Shown here piece after piece: positions 1 to 11,440 of a stretch of DNA of 64,000 nt. Where the stretch lies: assembly GCA_036924085.1 (NCBI GenBank), contig JAVGWX010000003.1, forward strand, positions 128,371,023 to 128,435,022, written 5' to 3'. A program made the translations under genes and the position numbers. Source of the stretch: Ariolimax columbianus (lineage: Eukaryota > Mollusca > Gastropoda > Stylommatophora > Arionidae). Under the pieces are notes generated by a model. It was not told the DNA's origin, did no database searches, and worked only from the letters and a program-made list of their open reading frames with translations. Within the stretch, counting starts at the first letter, position 1. The number at the start of each line of letters is the position of its first letter.

Positions 1-333
1 CCATGAGAAGCCACATCTAGTATCCATGAGAAGCCACATCTAGTATCCATGAGAAGCCGTATCTAGTATCCATGAGAAGCCACATCTAGTATCCATGAGA
101 AGCCACATCTAGTATCCATGAGAAGCCGTATCTAGTATCCATGAGAAACCACATCTAGTATCCATGCGAAGCCACATCTAGTATCCATGAGGAGCCACAT
201 CTAGTATCCATGAGAAGCCACATCTAGTATCCATGAGAAGCCACATCTAGTATACATGAGAAGCCACATCTAGTATCCATGAGAAGCCGTATCTAGTATC
301 CATGAGAAGCCACATCTAGTATCCATGAGAAGC
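1..333. repeat. 23-bp minisatellite
   Basis: About 14 head-to-tail copies of a 23-bp unit (core ATGAGAAGCCACATCTAG), with a few variants such as GCCGTATC for GCCACATC. The array is already running at base 1, so it probably extends beyond the left edge. No coding or promoter signal is visible in it. Confidence 0.95.
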
Positions 334-569
334 AAGTAGTTACGTGAAGTACGCGACATGCATCAACAATGTTATGATATTGTTGATGTGTGGATGAAAC
401 TTGGATAAATACACACACACAAGGGAAAAGGAATGGCAATCGGCGGGTGAAACGGTTAAAAGATAATAGCACATGCAGGTAGCAGATATAATGGACTGGT
501 GAAGAATGCGGGACTTGTTTCCTTGAAATTATACGGATAATCGGGATTATCATACCGAGATGAATGGTT

Positions 570-915
570 GCTATTGTTTCAATTGCCCATAATGAGTAGG
601 CTTACTCTTTTGTGAGCCCTGAAAAGGACGTTAAGTGGTGGGTTGCAGTAGTTTCCCTCACATCCCGAGCGTGCTGATGAAAGTGGATCGGGGTCGTCCA
701 TGCGGCTGTGCTAAGCTTGGCTTCATCTGCGTGTCGCTCATTACTATGGGTTTCACGTCAATCCCTCACCCTGGCTACCATGAAAACAGTCCGTTTCCAT
801 GAGGGGCTACGGGGAGACCAAGGTGAGGGTCTTGATCAGTTTGTTTTGCCTGACCCTGACTAACATGTCTGATCAGTATATTTTGCCTGACCAGACGTTA
901 ATCTTCTATCCCGAG
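570..915 (+). repeat. Dispersed repeat family F1, copy 1
   Basis: About 340 bp that recur at 56695-57025 (same strand) and 5785-6110 (opposite strand). Shared landmarks in order are CCTGAAAAGGAC, GGGTTGCAGTAG, GCTTCATCTGCGTGTCGCTC, a block like CCTGTTTCCAGG, and a closing TTTTGCCTGACCAGAC. No ORF or TIR is evident; a SINE or MITE-like element is likely. The class is inference, the repetition is seen directly. Confidence 0.75.
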
Positions 916-1139
916 ATGAATGGTAACATATTTAGAAAGTGGATTGAAAAAAAAAAACTCGCTTCCGTTCTTAGATAGACCCTCCTGTCTGATAATGTTC
1001 ATCATACGCAAATGCCGTGACACAAGACGACAAAATCCCGACATCATCCAGTACAAAAGATACAACAATGATGTGTCTCACAAAATAACACATACCATTT
1101 AACTTGAGTTGTTTTCTCTTGTCAAGAAAGGAAACGATA

Positions 1140-1384
1140 TTTCATATAGACAAGTTGATCCAAGAGCATGGTCATATATGTTTGAGCATGCCACCTTACC
1201 ATTCACACTTAAGCCCAATGGAACTCGTTTGAGCTAAAGTTAAAGGACAATTAGCAGCTTAAAATAAAACTTTCAAACTATGCGAAATGAAAGAGGAAGA
1301 GGACTATTGGAAAATCGATGGACTGTCTTTCGTTCAACCGAGAGCAGTCATCAATTTGTTGGAATCGTCAAACTCTGATTAAGT
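1140..1384 (+). pseudogene. Remnant of IS630/Tc1-like (DDE_3) transposase C-terminus
   Basis: One frame reads MPPYHSHLSPMELV, stop, AKVKGQLAA, stop, NKTFKLCE, then KEEEDYW and a terminal INLLESSNSD before a stop. This follows the C-terminal third of a DDE_3 transposase: the LPPYH...NPIEL block that carries the last acidic catalytic residue, the W-A-x-VKG block, and an acidic tail. The methionine in PMEL keeps the catalytic-region context, but two in-frame stops make it dead. The same segment, better preserved, is at 60577-60807 on the other strand. No TIR was found. Confidence 0.65.
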
Positions 1385-2309
1385 GAGAAATTAACTTACA
1401 TGTTTGTTTTCCGAGAAATAGAAGTTTCCATCACCTTAGCAAAACGGTCCTTTTCACGGACACCACGATCAATTAGAAGATGGATCTCAGAACTGAATTA
1501 TAACCATTTATTGTTTGCTCCAACATCTATTTATAAACCTGGACCAATCCATCTCAAGTATGTACTTTCTATGCTCTATATATCATGTGCTTTTACATCT
1601 TCCCACATTCTTTCAAGGAAATGCGCAGTTACTTATTACAGTTTTTTAAACCCATGAACTACAGTATAAAAGACATTTTGTGTGTTACCTAATGTAGAAA
1701 ATCTCATTCGAATTGGAGAGACGCCTATGTCTAAAGAATGAATTTTTTTTTTTTTTTTTACGGTAATTTATTTTCTGCAGAAACAAAATAAATCCTTTGC
1801 AAACAAAGATCAAAGGAACTAGACGCTTTAAGAAAATAGCAGTACCTGACAAAATGTAAATTATAAATTCATTGGCACATTAGAAAGATAAGACCATGTG
1901 CAAAAAATAACGTTTATCGGTGCAAGAGTTAGAGATATTAGACAATTAACGACACCCATTGTGAAACGGACTATAGCTCATATTCACTCACGTCAAGGCC
2001 AGGAACAACTTACAGATCAAAATACTTCCTTATGTCAGGTCAGGTACGATACACTGACCAAGATTACAACTTATGTCAGGTCAGGTACGACTTACTGACC
2101 AAGACACCACATGATATCCACACTATATAACTGTAAAAAGACTATCCTGGCTGATGTTCTTGTAAGGTATAAATGGTTATGAAAGGGTCAACCTAGCCTC
2201 TTAGCAGTCAATGCCATCGAGGAAGAAGTATTCATAGACATTATTTTACGAGATCTACATTTGTGTGACTAGTTCCGTTCCTCCCGTTCAATAACTGTGC
2301 ATTATTCAC
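1385..2309. other. Non-coding, nothing recognised
   Basis: AT-rich sequence with an 18-T run near 1743-1760 and two copies of a GTCAGGTCAGGTACGA motif near 2035-2095, related to the motif in the 32-bp array at 9513. No gene is supported. Confidence 0.5.
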
Positions 2310-2636
2310 ATTTTTGCTCCTAACTATTCCTGCACATATTTTCGCTCCTCTCTAACTATTCCTGGCATACATTTTCACCCCTCTCTAACTATTCCTGGCA
2401 CACATTTTCGCTCCTCATTAAATATTCCTGGCATACATTTTCGCCCCTCCCTAACTATTCCTGGCACACATTTTCACCCCTCTCTAACTATTCCTGGCAC
2501 ACATTTTCGCTCATCTTTAACTATTCCTGGCAAATATTTTCGCTCCTTTCTAACTATTCCTGGCACACATTTTCGCCTCTTACTATTCATGGCACTCATT
2601 GTCACCCCTTACTATTCATGGCACTCATTTTAACCC
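2310..2636. repeat. About 33-bp degenerate minisatellite
   Basis: About ten imperfect copies of a 32-33 bp unit with core CTAACTATTCCTGGCACACA followed by a TTTTCGCTCCTC-like half. The last units are shortened and diverged. Confidence 0.9.
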
Positions 2637-2889
2637 ATTTAACAACTCCGACACTCGGATTGACGTCTTTAATTTGTAATAGTTGTTCACAAAAATGTTG
2701 TTTGAAACTCGACAGATCGTATTTTGTTGGAAGCAAAATAATCTTATATCTGCAACATAGAATGGAACCCATGTCCAAGTCCTATCTACTCACGGCATTA
2801 CTTGTTGCGAATTCCAGGTAGTAACTTGGATGGGATACGTTCGAATCTTGGAAATGCCATATCTTATTTTTCCTGTTTTGATTGGTGTA

Positions 2890-3130
2890 TTATGTTTCGG
2901 GGAGTGTCTTAGTGGTTAGAGCGTTTATCTCTGGTCACTGTTCATTAAAATAAATCTTAAACCTAGTACTATAAAGTCTATAGCACTTGATCCTCGACTG
3001 CACCTTCTGCTTTGGAATCACTTTTTTCCCCTTTACATCTTTCGATGCTGTCCGGTAAGGCACTCGCCTCCTAACAGAAACTTGAAACGGTGACTGTTTG
3101 AATCTCGCATGTTTCAAGTCTCGCCTGGTC
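2890..3130 (+). repeat. tRNA-derived SINE-like sequence
   Basis: Two tRNA-head-like stretches: an A-box-like GTCTTAGTGGTTAGAGC near 2904 and a B-box-like TGTTTGAATCTC near 3090. Neither folds into a complete tRNA by eye, so this is a SINE or tRNA relic, not a tRNA gene. Confidence 0.4.
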
Positions 3131-3689
3131 TCAACGGATATGAGACAGTTTGCGGGTATTTTCAGAGACGTAAGATAAACTCTTAGGTACACGCCACGCA
3201 GGTCAAAGAACCCTTGACATTTGACAATGGAATAAAGCAGACTAATAGCTGCTGGCCAGGCAAACTATCTAAAGATGACGTTGCTACCCACTAGTGATAG
3301 GCATGAGGTTCTGCCTTCATCATACCAATGCACAACAGGCCCCTCCCCTGTTTGTCGGCTCACACACAATTCATACAAATAGATACAACAGACTTCAACA
3401 CCAACAATGGGAACACGCGGAGTGACGAGAGTGAAGAAGTGTAGCGATGGTAGAGAAAGAAATTCTTGTTTTCTAATTTACTTATTCGACCGTCTTAAAC
3501 CAAGTGGTTTACAGATCGCCTTTGATTTTATTGCGCCTTATAATTTATACAGCCAGCCCTATGCCAAAACCTTTCTTGGTCGCCTCTTACGACATTCTAT
3601 TCTGTCTGTGACTTTTTTTTTTAAAGTGTTGTTGACATATAATTGATGAATTGATGAACACTATGACTGACCCGTACTTTTAAATTGTT
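3131..3689. other. Non-coding, nothing recognised
   Basis: No conserved protein, RNA or repeat was identified. ORFs present are short and show no family resemblance. Confidence 0.45.
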
Positions 3690-3860
3690 ATCATTTATAT
3701 TTGATATCGAGGTAAAGGGTTCGCCTCGGGTGCTGGTGGTCACGGGTTCAAATCACTGTGCAGACCGGAATTTTTTCACGTGGAACATCCAGTAAAAATG
3801 TTCTCTGATCTATGAGTAGTGAGATCAGATGCCCGTGTGCAGTGGCGCCCAACTGAAAAA
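3690..3860 (+). repeat. tRNA-derived SINE
   Basis: Starts with a tRNA-like head ending in a B-box CACGGGTTCAAATCACTG near 3737-3755, followed by an unrelated body. No poly-A or GAA tail is clear. Confidence 0.45.
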
Positions 3861-4839
3861 TCTCTTGGCAGTTGGAAATCGAAAAAAATTGGCTAAACGA
3901 CCGCTACTCAGGCAAAATTCAAGTTAAAAATCTACTTAAATTATTATATAGATTCTCGTCCGACAGAGAATATGTCGCAAAAAGGGGACTGTGTGGCTAT
4001 AATATCATGTTTTGGTTATGTGGTTAGCAGAGCGGCATATATGGCGCATGACAGGATGTAGGTGTACCTTGCTTAAATTGACGCTTCCACCACCACCAGC
4101 CCCAAACATTAGGCGATCGTATATTGCCGGTACTATCAATCTAACGGTTGGTACCTAACAGTTAGTACCATATTCTGGGATTGACCTAGCAAGTCACCAG
4201 CGTATATTCGCCTGCCAAAACTATGAAACAAAGGAGGTAACACCTCCACACGACGTCTGGCACGAGTGAACTGAAGATAGATAGAGATGGTATCAATTGT
4301 GCCAAAGGATACTGCATATGATGGGTAATTTTCTTTGGACAAATTAGCTTCGACCATATGTTTGCAAGCGTTTAAAGTTGGCGGGGATTCAACATCTCCA
4401 GTTTTAGTACATCCTCTGTGATAGTAACATGAACACAAATCTGCATTTACGACAATCTTATCCTGCACTCCTGCTTTTTTTTTTAAATAATAAAATATCA
4501 GTTCCCATCGCAAGCTAAGATGGCGACGATTGTATCAGACTTGTGCTCTTGACGAAAATTCATATGCTAGCGTGGACAGGCTCAGTCGCACATCGGACAC
4601 ATAGGTAAAGGTTCAACCATGGGTCGCCACGCGTTCTGTTCTTTCTGGCAATACGCGTTCTCTTTGTCTCATGATCGCGAGTCAGGAAGAGGTCATATTA
4701 ATGTTGAAACTCTTCAAATACATTTTTAAGAGTCTTTCTATTGTCTGCCTATCAAGAGATTACCGATTAGTCAAGTCTCCAACATCAAAAACATGTTAAA
4801 AACACGAACAGATGTAGCAAACGATGACTATTCTATTCG
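3861..4839. other. Non-coding, nothing recognised
   Basis: Contains a 125-codon minus-strand ORF (4136-4513) with no recognisable domain, treated as chance. Confidence 0.45.
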
Positions 4840-5149
4840 TATCCGACCGTTGTCGTGGTCTTCAGACTCCGCATAGGCCACAACAGACTGAGGTACCACC
4901 TATTCAATAAACTGAAGATAGGTGGCACTGACGAATGCACCTGTGGTACCAGGAAAATGACCGCTGAACATCTGCTGCAAAATTGCCCGACATACGAGGA
5001 CCAGAAAAAGCACATGTGGCCATCACCAGTGGCAACACTAGACAAGCACTATGGCAGTGTCGACAGCCTCAGGATGACAGCTGCTTTCTTCGAACAAATT
5101 CAAGTTGACGTCTGACAGCGTACGAAGAAGAAGAAGTATCCGACCGTTG
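4840..5149 (+). mobile_element. 5'-truncated LINE copy (subfamily B), with target-site duplication
   Basis: A 284-bp LINE 3' end (4853-5136) lies between perfect 13-bp direct repeats TATCCGACCGTTG at 4840-4852 and 5137-5149. It encodes the last about 86 residues of the same ORF as the intact element at 11441-15349, including the CxC...HLLQNC motif and the terminal [12 protein letters not shown]. After the stop codon comes a short ACAGCGTAC leader to a (GAA)n tail. The 5' truncation, tail and duplication are hallmarks of target-primed reverse transcription. Confidence 0.93.
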
Positions 5150-5784
5150 ACCAGTATTTTGAAATTAGTGACACAAATGTGCAATGCAACTAATGAACCG
5201 GCCATGTTTCTGACCTTTGACCAGTATTTTGAAATCAATTACAGAATATGCAGCTAAAGAACCCGCCAAGTTTCTCATCATCTATGCCACGCTTATAGCT
5301 GTAAGCCATGGGTACTAAACTCGCGGACCACGGAGCGCATGCGCCTTTGCAAGCAGCTTACTGCGACCCAAAGTGATTGAAGAATGAACACGTGATTAGA
5401 GATAATAAAGTTTGGACAAGAATATGGGATATTATGTACCATATTAGATGTCATGTCCCTTTTATTATCAGAAAAGACATCGAATAAATGTAAGGTTAAT
5501 TACTGTGCAAAACAGATTTGAGAAAGGAGAAAATATTTTACTACATAAAATAAGCAAAGCTTATAACAGAAAGTGCCTAGTGTATACGTTAAACATCAGA
5601 CGTATATGTGAGTCTAAATTTCCAACTGATACTCACGTCGACAGGCTTTCTCCAAGTTCTTTCATCGTCTGCCAAGTCGAGCCCTAGCACAAGTATTTAC
5701 GAAGGAATCAAAGTAATTAAGTTTGTATTTCCCGTTTTTATTCTTAAAATAAATGTTGTTCTATCCTTGTGGGAGGGGAACTGA
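5150..5784. other. Non-coding, nothing recognised
   Basis: Two copies of a TTTGACCAGTATTTTGAAAT motif near 5150 and 5216 suggest a small local duplication. No gene is supported. Confidence 0.45.
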
Positions 5785-6110
5785 GACGCTAGTCCGGTCA
5801 GACACAAAATACTGACCAGGACGTCGCGTCAGGGTCAATATACTGACCAAGACCACAATCTCTCTTCCATGTAGCGTTCCCTGGAAATAGGTTGTTTTCA
5901 AGGCAGCCCGGCTGACGAGATGTGGCTCGATGTGATCCCCGTAGTAGTGAGCGTCACGCAGATGAAGCTAAGCATAGCACAACCACATGGAAGACCGCGG
6001 TCCACCTTCATCAGCATGCTCGGGATGTGCATACAACCCGCCACTTAACGCCCTTTTCAGGACGTACAAAAGAGTAAACTTACTCATTGTGGGCATTAAA
6101 CAACAACAAC
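5785..6110 (-). repeat. Dispersed repeat family F1, copy 2
   Basis: The reverse complement follows the copies at 570 and 56695 over most of its length, including GGGCGTTAAGTGGCGGGTTG and the block ending in the GTCAG motif. Confidence 0.7.
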
Positions 6111-6859
6111 AATCCTTGCGAGGAAAATAACTTTGTATTTGTGCGTCAAAAAACAGTGGTTCCCCTACTATTTATGATTATATTAACTGTTACTAGCGAT
6201 GAAAGGAAACATACATTAGAAAGCTGACACCAGCTAGCTATTGGTAGCTGGCTAGTCTGTTTGCATCAGGATCATCGAACCATAGTTAAACCATGTCCTC
6301 AGACTGGGTTCAGTTTGACATGCATAGTGTATGCGATCATGATCACCCCAACTTCCGACCTCAAGTATGATTGTAGAATCTGTTGTTGACAGTTTTCTGT
6401 GTCATGATGAAAAGCTGTAAAGAATCCTCTGTTTTGTAGATCTATCCATCTTTTCCTAGCAACCCTCATTGTAAACCCTCATCTCATAACATGTCAAAAA
6501 ACCGGTTGACTGTGTTTTCTGGTGTGGTTTACTCGTATAAAAATAGCAACTGAGAAGACTCACTAAATCTCACAACTAATAAGCCTTAGATAAGGTACAA
6601 AACCAAGCGCTTTAGGTGATCAAGAAGAGCACTCAAATAACAACATGGACACACATTCACACCTCTATCCCACAGACGGGATACCAATATAGTCGTACAA
6701 GCAAACAAGTACAAGAACATGGCAGCACATCCAATGAAGACCAGATTCGAAGATCTAGTTAGTAGAAGACTGAACAGAAGTGGCTTCCTGCAAAGTCAAA
6801 AACATTAATCACAACATACTAACTTACTTAGTCGCTCCTTCTCTACCGTGAGATGTAGA
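6111..6859. other. Non-coding with SINE-like relics
   Basis: The stretch near 6220-6310 resembles the SINE body seen at 20760-20830 and 63555-63600 (CAGCTAG, GTTTGCATCAGG). Nothing else was identified. Confidence 0.4.
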
Positions 6860-8720
6860 GGTTTGTTAGAGAGAACGTCATACTGTTCTAAATGCCGTCT
6901 TTCTCCTGGCCTCTTTCCAATCCAGGACCTCGGTCACTAAGGGACTGTCGTATATTGTCTTCCCAAAGTACTTTATGACGTCCTGGGTGTTCGCGTTCTT
7001 GATTGCCTCCCACAACCGCCTTAGTATCCGATCTTCTTCCATTCTACGGACATGGCCAAACCACTGTAGTTGGGACTGCTCCACTCGTGTTTGCAGGGGT
7101 TGAACTTCGAGATTGCTTGCTACGTACTGTCTGGTTACGGATCTTGTCCCTTTTCGTCACCTGAACTGCCTTTCTTAGGTACCGCATTTCAGAAGTTTGT
7201 AGTTGTCTTTCTTGAGCTGTGGCCATTGTCCATGACTCGTATCCATATGTCAGGCCAGCCACGTAGGTCGAGCGGTATACATCCATCTTTGTTTTCCTGC
7301 TTATTTTTCTTTTGCTGTGGAATCCTGTTTATTACATGGAAAAAGTCTACCAGCTGCTGCACTTCGTGCAGTTAGCTCCTCTTTGATTCCTCCCTTGCTA
7401 TTACTACTTCTAGATATTTGAAGTGGTTGACCTGCTCTAGTGGTCGTGTTCCCAGTGTTATCTGATGTCTCTTCTCATCTCTGGGGATCACCATGATTTT
7501 TGTTTTAGAATTGCTTTTGTGCATTCCTCTCTTCTTCCCAGACCTACAAATTGATCTAAAGATGTGCCTCGGATTTCATGATCAGGGCCACATCGTCTGC
7601 AAATGCTAGCTCCGATATGTAACTTGGTCTCATCTTCCAGTACCCTACTTCATACTTTTTTGTCCGTTCCTTGCAGGCTTTAATGACTTCCTCCATGAGG
7701 AGTAGGAAAAGGTACGATGATAGACTATCATCCTGTCTTACTCCGCTAGTGGTCCTGAACTCTCCAGACTTTTGATTTGATGTCCGCATATAATGTCTGT
7801 TGTATAGAAACTATGTATAACATAGATCTCCAAATCCAAAACGCAGAGATGCTTCTCCTTATCATACTCTAGAGCCTTTTCGCTCAGCTGTCCGAGTGTA
7901 AAGATACGTTCTTGAATACTTCTGTTTGCCCGAAACCCACATTGAGTCTCGTCTATACTTGGCTCTGCTAGACCTTAATCGTCGTTCTAGAATCCTAGAG
8001 TAAACTTTCACCGGGGACACTTAGAAGGGAAATATCTCTGTGATTTTTACATTGCCGATTGCAACTCTTTTTAAATATTGGTGTTACTATGGCAACCTTT
8101 CAATCTCTTGTGCGCCAAGCTGCCTCAAGAATCTTCATGAATAGTATCTCTCCTGCCTTTCCCATGTATTTAACCATTTATGGTGTTATACCATCATGTC
8201 CTGGTGCTTTACAAACCTTTATTTTTTTCCAATGCTGCCTTTCTATTGTGATTGATTTTCCTCCACTCCAAGGAGATCTGAGAAATATTCTTCCCATCTG
8301 TTCATTACCTCATCGGGGGCGCACCTTGTTTATATTTAATCAATTTCAGGGGGCATTCCTTTTCCTTCCTCATGTTTTTTATGGTCCTGTAGAATAGTTT
8401 CTGGTTTTCTCCAGTATTATTTTCCAGTTTCTCTCAAAATTCTTCCCAGGATTTCTGTTTGGCCTCGAGTTTAGTCTTCTTTGCTTCTGTTCTTAAATTT
8501 ACATATTCTTTATATTTCTTTGTTAGTTCTGCTGTTTTCCTAGCATCTAGGTATTGCTTCCATGCCTTTTTATTTTCTCGTATTATTCTTTTCACTTCAT
8601 CTGTCCACCATGGTGTACTCTTTCTCTTCCACCCTTCTCTGGTTTGAGTGCATGCCTCTTTGAGGATGTCTTTTAATTTTACCCTGAGCATCTCCATATT
8701 TTCTTGGATAGTTTAGTCAA
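6860..8720 (-). pseudogene. Degenerate non-LTR retrotransposon with APE-linker and RT remnants
   Basis: Minus-strand fragments lie in LINE order. At 8697-8434 is an endonuclease-RT linker (TPWWTDEVKRI, then KKYKEYVNLRTEAKK). At 7789-7556 is an RT palm piece with GEFRTTSGVRQDDSLS and the catalytic box LAFADDVALI. At 7286-6878 is the post-RT region (YGYESWTMATAQERQLQ, then QWFGHVRRMEEDRI). These are typical of LINEs annotated as endonuclease-reverse transcriptase in molluscs. Frameshifts and stops separate them, so the copy is dead. It is not closely related to the 11441 element and has no RNase H. Confidence 0.85.
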
Positions 8721-8985
8721 AGAACTGCTTATTTTTATGATTTTGTTTCAAATGTTTAGCAATTAACTTGGACATATGACAACATCTCAATAAAACATAA
8801 CAAGTGTGACGAAATAATACACCAAAATCAAATATAACAAGAAGCCAGGAATGAGTGTTTTGGAAAACACCATGTCTTGAAAATGTATGTTACCCTATAT
8901 TATTGTGTTTGTATAGAACCAAATACAAATAGCAACAAATGATAAAAGTAAAGCATAATCTAGAACATGGGCACTATAGATGTGT

Positions 8986-9445
8986 ACAATATCATTTCTA
9001 GAATCTTCGTCTTGATCAGTAATATTGATGTAGACAATATCATTTCTAGAATCTTCGTCTTGATCAGTAATATTGATGTAGACAATATCATTTCTAGAAT
9101 CTTAGCCTTGATCAGTAATATTGATGTAGACAATATCATTTCTAGAATCTTCGTCTTGATCAGTAATATTGATGTAGACAATATCATTTCTAGAATCTTA
9201 GCCTTGATCAGTAATATTGATGTAGACAATATCATTTCTAGAATCTTCGTCTTGATCAGTAATATTGATGTAGACAATATCATTTCTAGAATCTTAGCCT
9301 TGATCAGAAATATTGATGTAGACAATATCATTTCTAGAATCTTAGCCTTGATCAGTAATATTGATGTAGACAATATCATTTCTAGAATCTTAGCCTTGAT
9401 CAGAAATATTGATGTAGACAATATCATTTCTAGAATCTTAGCCAT
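8986..9445. repeat. 48-bp minisatellite
   Basis: About 9.5 copies of a 48-bp unit (core TTGATGTAGACAATATCATT, then TCTAGAATCTT with TCGTC or AGCC variants). Because 48 is a multiple of 3 and the unit lacks stops in two frames, both strands show an open repeat ORF (minus 8960-9475, plus 8967-9506). These ORFs are most simply by-products of the repeat. Confidence 0.95.
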
Positions 9446-9512
9446 AAACAATAATAAATTTACAACTTCCAACACAGGAGGGGATCCGAGGTCTAAAGTT
9501 AGTTAGCAAATC

Positions 9513-9785
9513 AGGGAGCCAAGAGCAACACCAGGGTCAGGTCTTACTGACCACGAGCAACATCAGGGTCAGGTCTTGCTGACCAAGAGCAACATCAGGG
9601 TCAGGTCTTGCTGACCAAGAGCAACGTCAGGGTCAGGTCTTGCTGACCAAGAGCAACACCAGGGTCAGGTCTTGCTGACCATGAGCAACATCAGGGTCAG
9701 GTCTTGCTGACCAAGAGCTACACCAGGGTCAGGTCTTACTGACCCCGAGCAACATCAGGGTCAGGTCTTGCTGACCAAGAGCTAC
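9513..9785. repeat. 32-bp minisatellite with an internal hairpin
   Basis: About 8.5 copies of a 32-bp unit (core CAGGGTCAGGTCTTGCTGAC). Each unit carries the inverted pair GGTCAG...CTGACC, so single strands could form serial small hairpins. It runs directly into family F2 at 9786. Confidence 0.93.
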
Positions 9786-10020
9786 ATGTCTTGTCCTGGT
9801 TGAGATCCTGGAAACAGACTGTGTTGTGGCTGTCTGACAAACGAGTTAGTGATTGACACTGTTATCCATTTTGTGTAGAACCCACTGAAAAGTCACAGCA
9901 CTGCACTACAGCCATGAGGAAATTGATTCGTTTTTTTCAGTACACTTTGGAATACGAGAAGAGCAACTGTAACCTGCACTAAAGAAACATCAAATGTGAA
10001 ATTAAACCAGTATGAGTCAC
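9786..10020 (+). repeat. Dispersed repeat family F2, copy 1
   Basis: Shares ordered blocks with 26995-27240 and 44715-44985: CCTGGAAACAG(A/G)CTGTG, a GATTGACACTG-like block, GCACTACAGCC, AGAAGAGCAACTGTAACCTG and AAAGAAACAT. Probably a SINE; the 5' part appears to have expanded into the array at 9513. Confidence 0.7.
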
Positions 10021-10289
10021 CTCAAACAACAACGGAGCAAATTAAGCTACAGTTGGTTCATATCCAGCTTTAAATAAAAGGTAACTAAGGAAGGCTGTGC
10101 AGGGGCAATTATCAACCTGGTGATAAAATATAAAAAACAATAGTAAAGGCGGGTATGTTGAGTTTCTTAGTGCAGGTTTACTACGAAAAGGTCATATGCA
10201 GTGGAGGACCCACAATCTTGAACTTCTCAAGTGAGAAATAAATGGAAAATGATAAAGTATAATGATTATATACACATTTGAGTATTGGA

Positions 10290-10835
10290 AGTCTTAGTGA
10301 CACAGGCATAACAAGTGATATAGGGATAGCAAGTGATACAGGCATAGCAAGTGATACAGGCATAGCAAGAGATACAGGCATAGCAAGTGATACAGACACA
10401 GCAAGTGAAAAGGCATAGCAAGTGATACAGGCATAGCAAGTGATACAGACACAGCAAGTGAAACAGGCATAACAAGTGATACAGGCATAACAAGTGATAC
10501 AGATATAACAAGTGATCCAGGCATGGCAAGTGATATATGCATAGCAAGTGATACTGACATAGCAAGTGATACATTCACAGCAAGTGATATAAGTATAGTG
10601 AGTGATACAGGAATACTAAGTGATATAGGCATAGCAATTGATACAGGTATAGCAAGTGATACAGGCATAGTAAGTGATACAGACATAGCAAGTGATAGAG
10701 ACCTAGCAAGTGATAGTAATTGATACAGACATAGCAAGTGATACAGACATAGCAAGCGATAGAGACCTAGCAAGTGATAGTAATTGATTCAGACATAGCA
10801 AGTGATACAGGTATAGTAAGTGATACAGACATTGC
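10290..10835. repeat. 18-bp minisatellite
   Basis: About 29 copies of an 18-bp unit, AGTGATACAGGCATAGCA, with many point variants and a few shifted units. Its open frames on both strands are repeat by-products; the minus frame reads as SLAMPV repeats. Confidence 0.95.
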
Positions 10836-10845
10836 AATTTTTTTT

Positions 10846-11042
10846 AATGTTTTTTTTTATTTTGTGCCTATCAGCCCAGTGCATCCAACTTCGGCATGCA
10901 TTTTATGTAAGGGTCTGCTTCCTCCTGCATTTTCTAAGGGTTTGCTTTCTCGGTGTAACGGCCAGTGCTCTGATTGGGGAGTGAACCCAGCACCTTCAAG
11001 TTGAGAGTCGTGTCACTTAACCATTAGCCCACACAGTCCCCT
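10846..11042 (-). repeat. tRNA-derived SINE, family A
   Basis: On the minus strand it starts with GGGGACTGTGTGGGCTAATG and an A-box-like CTAATGGTTAAGTG. Next come a B-box GCTGGGTTCACTCCC and a body containing AAATGCAGGAGGAAGCAGAC and GAAGTTGGATGCACTGGGC. Other copies lie at 36408 (plus) and 54276 (minus). Confidence 0.85.
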
Positions 11043-11284
11043 GAGGCATAGCAGGTATACAGGTATTGAAAATTGTGGTCAAACTAAATTAGCTCCAGGT
11101 GAATCATAAGGTGACTACTACAGTTGGCCTCTTTAAAGGAGGCCGGTATCTGAACATATGCAGTGGTGATTTCAATAGCTATGCTTATTATATGATGAGG
11201 TTGCTAGCTGCATGCACAATCCTCTTCAGTCACCTTCTATGACATGTATAGATTACAGTGGCTCTATTTTTTTCAATCTAAGTA

Positions 11285-11416
11285 CTATGTGGATGTAAAT
11301 CACATTACATGATACTATGTGGGTGTAAATCACATTACATGATACTATGTGGGTATAAACTACATTACATGCTACTATGTGGGTATAAACTACATTACAT
11401 GCTACTATGTGGATAT
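11285..11416. repeat. 30-bp minisatellite, left part (split by the LINE insertion)
   Basis: About 4.5 copies of a 30-bp unit (core TACTATGTGGGTATAAACTA). The last 12 bases, CTATGTGGATAT (11405-11416), are the left target-site duplication. The array resumes at 17591. Confidence 0.95.
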
Positions 11417-11440
11417 CTTCTTCTTCTTCTGCGTACACAG

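Noticed and set aside
1..333. CRISPR array
   Set aside because: Units are directly adjacent with no variable spacers, and the sequence is eukaryotic.
4136..4513. 125-codon ORF as a gene
   Set aside because: No recognisable motif, no homologous copy in the window, and poly-lysine from a T-run; likely chance.
8960..9506. Paired 171- and 179-codon ORFs as a membrane protein
   Set aside because: They follow from a stop-free 48-bp tandem unit; no conserved domain or non-repeat flank supports a gene.
10181..10773. Repeat ORFs (SLAMPV-type) as secreted proteins
   Set aside because: They are reading frames of the 18-bp minisatellite, open on both strands.
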